A stretch of DNA of 64,000 nt from Salinisphaera sp. T31B1 (GTDB taxonomy: Bacteria; Pseudomonadota; Gammaproteobacteria; Nevskiales; Salinisphaeraceae), in the NCBI RefSeq assembly GCF_040361275.1, contig NZ_APNH01000003.1, positions 62,001 through 126,000 on the forward strand. The letters are read 5' to 3'. The notes below the pieces were generated by a model. It saw only the letters and a program-made list of their open reading frames with translations, searched no databases and was not told the origin of the DNA. This document shows positions 44,078 through 52,092 of this stretch, one piece after another. The stretch's first letter is position 1. Each line of letters begins with the position of its first letter. The position numbers and the translations under genes were made by a program.

Positions 44078-45124
44078 TCAGCGCGGATTCACGGTCCCGT
44101 CGAGACGAAGATGTGCCACCATCGGATCGTCGCTGTTGGCCACGATCTCGGCGTGGGCGATCACGAAGGCCCGGCCGGTGATCGTGTTCTTGACCACGTC
44201 CACGCCGCCGACCTGGGCACCGATCCGTTCGCATTTGGTGAATTCGCCGATGAAACGCGTGTTGCGGAGCGAGATCGTTTCGAGACGGTCGCCGGGCGAG
44301 ATGCGATTTTCATAGTTCATCAGGGCCAGGCGCGCCGAGGTGCCGGTGCCGGTAGTGCTGCGACAGATCACGCCCGGGTGCACGTAGGTCGCCGAGCGCG
44401 ACCGGCAGAAGCCGGGTTCGACTTCCTCGACGGGCCCCATGAAATGCAAAAACGGCAGCGGACCGACATCGCCCAGGCTGTAGTGTTGAAAGGGCATACG
44501 CGAGCGAATCGCCTCGACGATGGCATGCGCGGTTTCGGCAAGCTGTCGTTCTTCGGCAGCCACCAGCTCGAAGCCGAGTTCGGCAGCGTCGACCAGCGCA
44601 TAGAAGCCGCCGCTGTAAGCCACGCTGTAGGTGACATCGCCCAGAATCGGCACGTGCACGGTGGCGCGGTAGGTATCGATATAACTGGGCAGACCTTCGC
44701 AGGTGACGGACTCGACCACGCCGTCAGTCACTTGGGCAGTGATCTCCACCAGCCCGGCGGGTGCTTCGAGCATGAAGCGCTGCGTGCCTTCGCGTTTTTC
44801 CACGAGACCCGTCTCGAGCACCGCGGTGGCGGTGCAGAGCGTATTCGAACCCGAATAGATCGGATAGCCCATCACCTCCATGATGATATAGCCGGCTGCC
44901 GCGCGCGGGTCGGTGGCCGGTACCAGCAGGTCGACCGACATCTCGGGAATGCCGTTGGGCTCTTCGAGCAGCAGCCGGCGCAGGTCGTCGGCGTGGTCGC
45001 GCAGGTATTCCATCTGTGCGCGCACGGTCGCACCGGGCAGCGGCGCCACGCCGCCGGTGACGATCCGGCTGACATCGCCACCCGCATGGGTGTCCAAGAG
45101 GGTGAGCGCATGCTGACGGCTCAT
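44078..45124 (-). CDS. Proline racemase superfamily protein with Ser/Thr active site
   Basis: 348 aa. The superfamily fold is clear: TLLDTHAGGDVSRIVTGG at the start, SGSNTLCTATAVLETG, and RSTTGTGTSARLAL. In proline racemase and hydroxyproline 2-epimerase the two catalytic bases are Cys (MCGHNS and SPCGTGTSA). Here they are Ser91 and Thr258. Trans-3-hydroxyproline dehydratases have Cys/Thr, so this Ser/Thr pair is unusual and activity is uncertain. It overlaps the Zn-binding dehydrogenase gene by four bases. Confidence 0.85.
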   Translation of the reverse strand: MSRQHALTLLDTHAGGDVSRIVTGGVAPLPGATVRAQMEYLRDHADDLRRLLLEEPNGIPEMSVDLLVPATDPRAAAGYIIMEVMGYPIYSGSNTLCTATAVLETGLVEKREGTQRFMLEAPAGLVEITAQVTDGVVESVTCEGLPSYIDTYRATVHVPILGDVTYSVAYSGGFYALVDAAELGFELVAAEERQLAETAHAIVEAIRSRMPFQHYSLGDVGPLPFLHFMGPVEEVEPGFCRSRSATYVHPGVICRSTTGTGTSARLALMNYENRISPGDRLETISLRNTRFIGEFTKCERIGAQVGGVDVVKNTITGRAFVIAHAEIVANSDDPMVAHLRLDGTVNPR

Positions 45125-46284
45125 GCGCGAGCCACGCATGCAAACGGCGCACCGTGCTGCGCCCACTGTGCGTCGGGCACGACCACGATCTTGCCGAGAT
45201 AGTCGCTGCCACGGTTCATGAAGTAACGCTCGCATTCGTGCAGCTCGGACAGCCGGAAGGTGGCGTGCAGCACCGGCTTGAGCGTGCCGGCACGAATCCA
45301 TTCGACCAGCTGCTCGGCTTCGGCCCGGGTGCCGTGGGACACGCCGAAGATCTGTACCTGATACAGATAGATCACCGTCCACATGATCTCGGAGACGTTG
45401 GCCGCGCTGGCCCCGGCGATGGACAGGCGCGGGTAGGTGCTGCGCTGGCGCATGTCGAAGGTCATGGTCTCTATGAGGCGATGGGTCATGTCACCGCCGA
45501 CCAGGTCCATTACGGCGTCGATCGGCCGGCCGCCGGTCAGTGCGCGTATCCGATCGGTGAAGCCGTTCATGTCGGTGCGATCGAACACCGCCTCGGCGCC
45601 GAGGGCGGTCAATGCATCGGTCTTGTCGCGCCGGCTCAAGGCGTAGGGGATCGCGCCGACGATACGACACAGCTGGATCAGCGCGGTGCCTACACCGCCG
45701 CTGGCGCCGGTCACCAGAACGCGTTCGCCGGCGCTCACTCCGGCCGCCGTCATCATGTGATACGCGGTTTGATAGGAGCACATTCCCATTGCCGCGAGTT
45801 CTGCATCGGCCAGGTCGGGATTGTCGACCGCATGAAACTGATCGCACGGAACCACGACATATTCGGCGAAGCCGCCGTCGGCACCGTGGCCGTAATAGTC
45901 GGGCGTGAGATTCAGATCGCGTCGTGTGCCGGCATAGATATTGAAGTCCAGCAGCCCGCGTTCTCCGATACGCGCGGTGTCCACGTCGTCGCCGATCGCT
46001 ACGATACGACCGACGATGTCCGCCCCCTGTATACGCGGGAAGGTGAGCGTGGTCTCGCCGCCGATCGCGAACGACGTCACGTCGGCCTTGTCGCGCGTGG
46101 GGTAGAGTCCTTCGCGCGCTTTCCGATCGGTGTTGTTCTTGGCTGTGGCGGTGACCTGGACCAGCAGCTGGTCCGCACCGGGACGCGGCACCGGGACATC
46201 GTCACGGTAGACGAGCTGTTCGATTCCCCCGTGGCCGATAAGCTGCATCGCGGCCATGCGATCTGGAACAAACGGCTGGCTCAT
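45121..46284 (-). CDS. Zinc-binding dehydrogenase / quinone oxidoreductase-like (MDR)
   Basis: 387 aa. GroES-like N-terminal half and Rossmann C-terminal half. NADP-binding motif VTGASGGVGTALIQL is like that of quinone oxidoreductases. GAD(I)VGRIVAIGDD and GHGADGGFAEYVVVP correspond to the substrate side. Catalytic zinc ligands are not fully kept, so it may be a zinc-free reductase. It precedes the proline racemase-like gene, with ATGA overlap, so the two enzymes probably act on one pathway. Confidence 0.85.
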   Translation of the reverse strand: MSQPFVPDRMAAMQLIGHGGIEQLVYRDDVPVPRPGADQLLVQVTATAKNNTDRKAREGLYPTRDKADVTSFAIGGETTLTFPRIQGADIVGRIVAIGDDVDTARIGERGLLDFNIYAGTRRDLNLTPDYYGHGADGGFAEYVVVPCDQFHAVDNPDLADAELAAMGMCSYQTAYHMMTAAGVSAGERVLVTGASGGVGTALIQLCRIVGAIPYALSRRDKTDALTALGAEAVFDRTDMNGFTDRIRALTGGRPIDAVMDLVGGDMTHRLIETMTFDMRQRSTYPRLSIAGASAANVSEIMWTVIYLYQVQIFGVSHGTRAEAEQLVEWIRAGTLKPVLHATFRLSELHECERYFMNRGSDYLGKIVVVPDAQWAQHGAPFACVARA

Positions 46285-46357
46285 GAAAGACTCCGCTGGA
46301 GCGGCGTCGCCTTGCGGCGCCTGGATAGGCACTCGATGTTAGTGGCTCGATCGACGG

Positions 46358-46975
46358 ATGCAAAACATGAACGACGCGCATGCCCATGAAGCACATGGCC
46401 GACGGCTGCGTTGCGCCTGGCCCGGCGACAACGCGCTTTTGTGCGCCTACCACGACGGTGAGTGGGGAGTGCCCGAGTACGACGGTCGGGCGTTGTGGGA
46501 AAAGCTGATGCTCGACGGGTTTCAGGCCGGTCTGTCGTGGCTGACGATATTGCGCAAGCGCCCGGCGTTCCGGGAGGTGTTCGCCGGTTTCGAACCCGAC
46601 GTGGTGGCTCGCTTCGACGAGCGCGACGTCGAACGGCTGCTCGCGGACGCGCGGATCGTGCGCTCGCGGTCCAAGATCGAGGCGGTGATCGGCAACGCCC
46701 GGGCATGGCTGGCGATGGAGTCGTCCGGTGAGGCGTTCGCGCCGTTCGTGTGGTCGTTCGTCGGCGGCGAGCCGGTATGCGGCGACGGAGTGCATGTGCC
46801 GACCGCCACGCCGGTGTCGGCCGAGCTGTCGAAAGCGCTCAAGCAGCGCGGTTTCAAGTACGTCGGCCCCACGATCGTCTATGCCTGGATGCAAGCGGTC
46901 GGCATGGTCAACGATCACGCCGAGCACTGTTTTCGACGCGACGAGGTCACACGCGAGGCGCGGCCGCTCCGATAG
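46358..46975 (+). CDS. tag: DNA-3-methyladenine glycosylase I
   Basis: 205 aa. Tag removes 3-methyladenine from alkylated DNA. The zinc ligands are present: Cys in RCAWPG and His in AYHDGEWGVPE near the N-terminus, and His and Cys in NDHAEHCF near the C-terminus. The FQAGLSWLTILRKR and GPTIVYAWMQAVGMVNDH segments are conserved. A second ATG nine bases in could be the start. Divergent from the MDR gene. Confidence 0.93.
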   Translation: MQNMNDAHAHEAHGRRLRCAWPGDNALLCAYHDGEWGVPEYDGRALWEKLMLDGFQAGLSWLTILRKRPAFREVFAGFEPDVVARFDERDVERLLADARIVRSRSKIEAVIGNARAWLAMESSGEAFAPFVWSFVGGEPVCGDGVHVPTATPVSAELSKALKQRGFKYVGPTIVYAWMQAVGMVNDHAEHCFRRDEVTREARPLR

Positions 46976-47047
46976 CGGATTCATGAACGCAACCGGCAGG
47001 GACATATGAATTGTCCGGGTTTCACCAGGCCCCGGCGCCGACGGCTG

Positions 47048-47911
47048 TCAGTCGAGACGGCGGATGTCGTAGCCACGTTCGCGTAACAGTGCGATCAGCC
47101 CGTGCGGGCCGACCAGATGCGCAGCGCCGACCAGCACCATGGCATTGTCCGGACTGTGCAGCACGGCCGTGATCGGCGTCAGCCAGGCCCGCGTGCGATC
47201 GAAGATCAGCCGGTCGTAGAGGGCGGGATAGGCATCGGCCTGGTCGGTGACTGATGCGGTAAAGCCCGCTACGTCGCCGTGGTGCCAGAAGTCGTAGAGT
47301 TCCTGAGGCGCAGCAGCCAGTTCGTCGGCGTTGTCGAGCGTGGCCGACAGCTGATCGCGCGACAGCGCCTCGGGCATGTCAGTGACCACCGCCAGATGAG
47401 CGGCGACCGGCTGCAGCGGCAGGATCGTCTTGCCGTCTGCCTGGGCGCGCGCATAGAAATTTCCGTCCAGCCCGAGATCGCCTCGAAAGCCTGCGTCGCC
47501 GAATGCCTTGGCCTCGATCGCCATGGACACGAACCAGGGTCGCGCTGCGGCCATACGCTGGCTCGACAGCCCGAGCCGTTCCAGCAGTGCTTCGGTGCGT
47601 CGATACGTGTCGGCATCCAGATGACCGGCCAGGTCACCCTCGTCGTAGCGGGCGGCGGCGAGCATCGCGCGCCGTGTCTGATCGCTTTGCAGCGCATCCT
47701 GGTCGGCTTCCACGACCAGCAAGGCCGAGTCGGCATACGCACGCTCGTAGGCTGTGGGCAGCGGATAGGCGCGTTCGGGAAGCAGATGCAGTGCGCCGGC
47801 CAGATAGACTGTGTTCGAATGGCCCTGGATGCGCCATACGAACGTCTGTGCCTGGGCCGCGCTGCCCACGAACAACGCCATCCAGACGACAAGCCGGAGG
47901 TGGCGGTGCAT
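47048..47911 (-). CDS. TraB/GumN family protein
   Basis: 287 aa with a signal peptide (about residues 1-22, ending AQAQ). Family motifs GALHLLP near residue 39 and VLVGAAHLVGPHGLIALL near the C-terminus hold the two His-containing signatures of the TraB/GumN fold, which is thought to be a metal-dependent peptidase-like enzyme. It faces the periplasm. The start at 47911 gives this signal peptide; the open frame continues far upstream across another gene and is not coding there. Confidence 0.86.
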   Translation of the reverse strand: MHRHLRLVVWMALFVGSAAQAQTFVWRIQGHSNTVYLAGALHLLPERAYPLPTAYERAYADSALLVVEADQDALQSDQTRRAMLAAARYDEGDLAGHLDADTYRRTEALLERLGLSSQRMAAARPWFVSMAIEAKAFGDAGFRGDLGLDGNFYARAQADGKTILPLQPVAAHLAVVTDMPEALSRDQLSATLDNADELAAAPQELYDFWHHGDVAGFTASVTDQADAYPALYDRLIFDRTRAWLTPITAVLHSPDNAMVLVGAAHLVGPHGLIALLRERGYDIRRLD

Positions 47912-47991
47912 GAAGTCTATCCAGGATGGGCCGTGATTCACATTAACCGGATACGACGCCCGTGCTCCAGCGGTTGCCGGCGGCTGGTCGG

Positions 47992-49017
47992 TTACTCGAG
48001 CTGATCGTGATCGTCCTGGGTGAGCAGATAGGCGATCCGTCGGGTGCTGCTGAACTGGCGACCGCCGATGATGAAGGCTGCGGTCAGCGGCACGGCCAGC
48101 AGCGCGCCGGCAAAACCCCATAGCCAGCTCCAGAACAGCAGCGACAGGATGATCGATACCGGTGGCAGCGACAGACCGCGCGATTGCAGCATGGGATAGA
48201 CGAAGTTGCTGATCACGATCTGGAGCACCGCATATCCTGCGAATACCACTGCCGGCATCGTCCAGCCGTCGTACTGGATCAGCGCATACAGCGTCGGCGG
48301 AACGATCCCGGCAATGTTGCCGACCACCGGAATGAAGTTGAGCAGGAAATTGAGCACGCCCCACAGCGTCGCGAGATCGAGCCCGATGGCCAACGCCCAT
48401 GCCGTCGATGCCACGCCCGTGATCAGGCTCGAGATCACCGTCATGATCACATAGCTGCGGAAGTTGGCCGCGATGCGCAGCGAGGTGACATACAGCTCGC
48501 GGCTCTGGTCCCGATCGAACTCGTGGGCGAATTTGCGACCGAGGGCGGGGATTTCCGGCAGCCCCATGATGACGATGACCGCGATCAGGCCCAGATAGCT
48601 CAGAATCGTGTAAACATCCGAGAGCAGCGATCGCGCGATACCCGTCAGGCGGTCGAACCCGCCGCTGTTGCCGAACACCGGTAATCCGTTGGCTTCCGCC
48701 CAGCCGGTATACCGGTTGTAGAGCGCGCGAAACTCCTCCTGATGATCGTAGAAGTGCTGCGCGACCTGGGCCACGGCGTAGTACATCAGCGCAAAGAAGC
48801 CGAGAAACAGCACCATGAGCATGATGACCGTGCCGATATAGCTCAGTACGGTGGGCATACGCGCGTCGAGCCAGTTCTTTACCGGCCAGGCCGTGGCAAT
48901 GATGAACAGGGCCGTGATCGCGGGCATGATCACCGGGTAACCGACCCGCATCGCGCCAATGGCCAGAATTACGCCGATCAACGTCAGCAACTTGAGGTGC
49001 ACGGACTCGTTGTGCAT
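47992..49017 (-). CDS. AI-2E family transporter
   Basis: 341 aa with about eight transmembrane helices, in the AI-2E/PerM layout: three helices at the N-terminus, a soluble amphipathic region (about 85-145), and the conserved LLNFIPVVGNIAGIVPPTLYAL and FVYPMLQSRGLSLPPVSIILSLLFW regions. These transporters were once linked to autoinducer-2 and others act as Na/H exchangers; the substrate here is open. The gene is in the same direction as traB, 80 bases upstream of it. Confidence 0.9.
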   Translation of the reverse strand: MHNESVHLKLLTLIGVILAIGAMRVGYPVIMPAITALFIIATAWPVKNWLDARMPTVLSYIGTVIMLMVLFLGFFALMYYAVAQVAQHFYDHQEEFRALYNRYTGWAEANGLPVFGNSGGFDRLTGIARSLLSDVYTILSYLGLIAVIVIMGLPEIPALGRKFAHEFDRDQSRELYVTSLRIAANFRSYVIMTVISSLITGVASTAWALAIGLDLATLWGVLNFLLNFIPVVGNIAGIVPPTLYALIQYDGWTMPAVVFAGYAVLQIVISNFVYPMLQSRGLSLPPVSIILSLLFWSWLWGFAGALLAVPLTAAFIIGGRQFSSTRRIAYLLTQDDHDQLE

Positions 49018-49344
49018 CGGGCTCCTTGCGGCAGGGGTTGCGCGGACGGCCGGTCGGCCGGTATCGCATCATCCTACCGGCCGCGACCAACCGCGGAGCA
49101 ATCCGTAGAATGCCCCGGTTGGCTTCAGCGGCGGAAAGAACTCACCGCCGCGCGACGTGCGGGCGCGACAGGTATGGCTTTCGGCGACGCCGACTGCTGC
49201 CCGGCAGGCCCGCCGCCGCGACGGGTGACCCTGCGCAGGCCATGTACGACGCCCGCCGTGCCCACGAAGCCTGATCCGTCTCGCCCCGCGCAGTCGCCGA
49301 TCACGATAGGACCGCCGGCGTCGCGCGAATCGAACGGATAGCGG
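49018..49344. other. Intergenic region, no gene seen
   Basis: 327 bases between the AI-2E transporter and the MFS gene, both on the minus strand. Frames exist on both strands but have no ribosome site and no family match. It should contain the promoter of the AI-2E gene; no clear signal or hairpin was seen. Confidence 0.45.
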
Positions 49345-50550
49345 TCAGCGTGTCGTGTGCGTCGTGGCCGCGAGCCGTCGTGCGTCGAGCGCCTGGGCCC
49401 GAGCGGCAGCGTACACACACACGCCGGCCGCGAGCGCAAAAACGACACATACACCCAGTACGCTCGTCCACCCGATCTGCTCGTACAACCACACCATCGC
49501 GCTCGAGCCCAGCGTGCCTCCTGCGAACACGGCCGCCACGAACAGTGCGTTGACCGTGCCGGACTGGGACCGGGCGAAGTAGTCGTTGAGCAGCACGATC
49601 TGTGTGGCTTGCAGAAAGACCATGCTGCCGCACAGCATCACCACGCCGACGACCAGTGCGGCGAATGCGCCCAGAATCACACCGAGCAGGCCCAGCGTGA
49701 ACACGATCGAAGCCGCGAGCGTGGCATTGGGCAGGCCGCGGCTGACCCGGGTGATACGCGGCGCGCCCAGCGACGTGACGATACCCACCGCATAGCCGCC
49801 GTAAACGATCGCCAGCATCAGCGTGCCGCCGCGTTCGTAGCCGATCTCGAACGGGAGACAGGTCAGGATTGCGGTCAGCGTGGCGAACGACAGCGCCAGG
49901 CCAAGATAGGACAGGCTTACCGCGCTTTGCCAGCTCTTGCGCGCGACGACGGGTGCCGGTGTGGTGCCCTGAATGCCGTTACCGGTGATCTTGAGTTCCG
50001 AGGCCAGCGTCGGCGGATGACGCAGCAGCGCCGCCGAGAACAGTAGCATGGCCGTGATTGCCAGGCTGCCGAGCTGCCAGTGCGACAAGGCGATCGAGCC
50101 CACCGCTACCAGCCGGCCGCCGACCCCGCCCACGATCGTGCCGGCCGTATAGAACGCCAGATCCCGCGCGCGATTGTCCGAGCCGCGAATATTCGACGAC
50201 CCGGTGATCACGGCCGGAATCAGCAGCGGCAGCAGCAGTACCTGCAACCCGCGGATGACGAAATAAGCGTTCGCCGAACTCACCAGCGCCTGAGCGGCAA
50301 ACAGCGCTGCCAGCGCCAGTTCGGTGACCAGCACCAGTCGCATGGCCCGGGCCACGGTGATGAACCGCCCGAACAGCACCGGACCCGAGGTCAGCACGAT
50401 GAACGCGGCGGTCATGGGCATTGCGCCCCACAGCGCCGACAGATCGAACGACGACTGGATACGCGCGGCCAGCGGCTGCGGATAATAGATACAGGCCGCA
50501 GCGGCGGCACCGGCCACGGCGAGCTTGAGAGCGTCACGAACAGCGGTCAT
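49345..50550 (-). CDS. MFS transporter
   Basis: 401 aa with about twelve transmembrane helices. The sequence IYYPQPLAARIQSSFDL near the start and an unusually small central loop are as in small-solute exporters of the major facilitator group. I cannot narrow the subfamily. The ATG at 50550 is chosen; an upstream in-frame ATG at 50574 has no better ribosome site. Confidence 0.8.
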   Translation of the reverse strand: MTAVRDALKLAVAGAAAAACIYYPQPLAARIQSSFDLSALWGAMPMTAAFIVLTSGPVLFGRFITVARAMRLVLVTELALAALFAAQALVSSANAYFVIRGLQVLLLPLLIPAVITGSSNIRGSDNRARDLAFYTAGTIVGGVGGRLVAVGSIALSHWQLGSLAITAMLLFSAALLRHPPTLASELKITGNGIQGTTPAPVVARKSWQSAVSLSYLGLALSFATLTAILTCLPFEIGYERGGTLMLAIVYGGYAVGIVTSLGAPRITRVSRGLPNATLAASIVFTLGLLGVILGAFAALVVGVVMLCGSMVFLQATQIVLLNDYFARSQSGTVNALFVAAVFAGGTLGSSAMVWLYEQIGWTSVLGVCVVFALAAGVCVYAAARAQALDARRLAATTHTTR

Positions 50551-51130
50551 GCGTCGTCCATCGGAAAGAACCATTGAGGTTCACCAGGCCAGAATGTGGC
50601 CTATACATCAAGTTCTATGCGCCCGCTGATGTGCCCGGCCGAGCCAAATATGCGCACGACCGTCGCCGCGCAGCGCGCAGACACGGCTCCTCGCCGCGCG
50701 GCGCGAGTCGTCGTTCGGCCGAGTTGTATCAGTCCGCTGGCTCAGTCCCGGTGGGAGTGGGGCCTGGCGAGCACGCACTGTCGCAGCGCGAGCCATTGGC
50801 AAGAGCGAACGGCGTTTTCTGTCGATATCCGAATTCCGTCAATGCTGTGACACAGAGAGGCCGTAGCGACGGGGGGCCGGCGCCTGGGGAGGGTGTACGC
50901 CGCCCGTCCGAGCAGTGGCAACGCGATCCGCCCGCGTCGATGTTCGACGGCGCCATGCCCGGTGGCCGCTGGGCGTCGGCGTGCACCAGCGTTCGCTGAC
51001 GCGGCGGGGTCGTTTTTCCTTTACCGACTGGCGTGTGTAAACGCAAGGCCGTCGTATCTCCATGCGACGTCAAGCGGCCGACCGATGCTCGAGCGCGCCA
51101 CGGCACCTCGCCCGCGCCCGCAGCCGAGGA
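50551..51130. other. Intergenic region, no gene seen
   Basis: 580 bases without a convincing gene. Open frames in it are Arg- and Pro-rich and lack ribosome sites, which is usual for chance frames in high-GC DNA. No clear promoter, repeat or terminator was recognised. It separates the MFS gene from yceH, both on the minus strand. Confidence 0.45.
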
Positions 51131-51787
51131 TCAGTTTGGCTCGCGCAGACGCTGACGCAACGCCGCGTTCTCGGCCTCCAACGCTTGCACCCGTGCTTCG
51201 AGCTCGGCAACCCGCGCGGTTGCCGCGGAGCCGCTGCGATTGGCGGCTGCCTTTTCGGCATGCGCCGATCGGTCCACCGGCCCGCAGAGCTGATGCATCA
51301 GCTCTGCTTCCTTGCGGCCGGGCGTACGCGGCAGCTCGACGAGCAAGGCGCTGTCGTCCTCGCCGACCCGCTCCGCGACGGCGGCGGTGACCGCGGCGTT
51401 GTCGGCAAAGTCGTGGAGGCGGCCGCTACGGGCGCGCAGCTCACCCGGTGTCTGCGCACCGCGCAGCAGCAGCAGGGTAAGCACGGCGAACTCGGCGCGG
51501 TCGAGCTTCAGATCGGCGAACTGGGTGTTGCACAGTCGCTGCTTGTATTTTTCCGTGCCGTTACGAAAGTTCTCCTCGATATGCAGCAGACTGCGCTGGC
51601 CGAGCGCGCGGCAGGCGCGCTGAACTTCGGCCGGCTTGAGCGACATGACCGGATCGCGTGCCGATTTCTGGTTGGCCGCGTTGGTGAGCGCGTTGAGCGT
51701 CAGCGGGTATTGATCCGGCGTGGTGACCGATTTCTCCATGAGACAGCCGAGAATCCGAGCTTCGATATCGGTGAGCGTGGGCAGCAT
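51131..51787 (-). CDS. yceH: YceH family protein (DUF480)
   Basis: 218 aa. The family N-terminus LTDIEARILGCLMEKSVTTPDQYPLTLNALTNAANQKS is fully kept, and so is the second winged-helix part with EFAVLTLLLLRGAQTPGELRAR. The C-terminal 30 residues are a short coiled coil (ARVAELEARVQALEAENAAL). YceH is a DNA-binding-like protein of unknown role in gammaproteobacteria. It is transcribed alone. Confidence 0.93.
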   Translation of the reverse strand: MLPTLTDIEARILGCLMEKSVTTPDQYPLTLNALTNAANQKSARDPVMSLKPAEVQRACRALGQRSLLHIEENFRNGTEKYKQRLCNTQFADLKLDRAEFAVLTLLLLRGAQTPGELRARSGRLHDFADNAAVTAAVAERVGEDDSALLVELPRTPGRKEAELMHQLCGPVDRSAHAEKAAANRSGSAATARVAELEARVQALEAENAALRQRLREPN

Positions 51788-52092
51788 GGCATTCGCGCAT
51801 TGAAGACAGGGGCGACCATGCTAGGGCTTGTCGGGGTTTCGTACGAGCCCGGCCGGTGGCGTACAGCCGGTTCCAGGCGCGCCGCGCCACGCGATCCGGG
51901 CGCTATCGGAGCGCGATCGCCGCGGGGCACGGTGCCGGGTGGTGTGGAATCAGCGGGCCGGCCTGCTCGCAATGGCCAGGCGATGCGCATGAGCGTACAG
52001 GCTGGACCCGGCTCGGTGTCGTGGTCGCACCTGCGTTCGAGGCGTTGCCCCAGGGGATGGCCGGTTGGTCGAGTCGGGATTCGGCCGGTGAT
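51788..52092. other. Intergenic region, no gene seen
   Basis: 305 bases between yceH and the 647-aa gene, both on the minus strand. The open frames here look like chance ones. No promoter or hairpin of note was seen. Confidence 0.45.

Noticed and set aside
49125-49454. Minus-strand frame with DAGGPIVIGD that looks like a trypsin GDSGGP motif
   Set aside because: The Ser is replaced by Ala, there is no His or Asp box, no ribosome site, and the frame overlaps the MFS gene.
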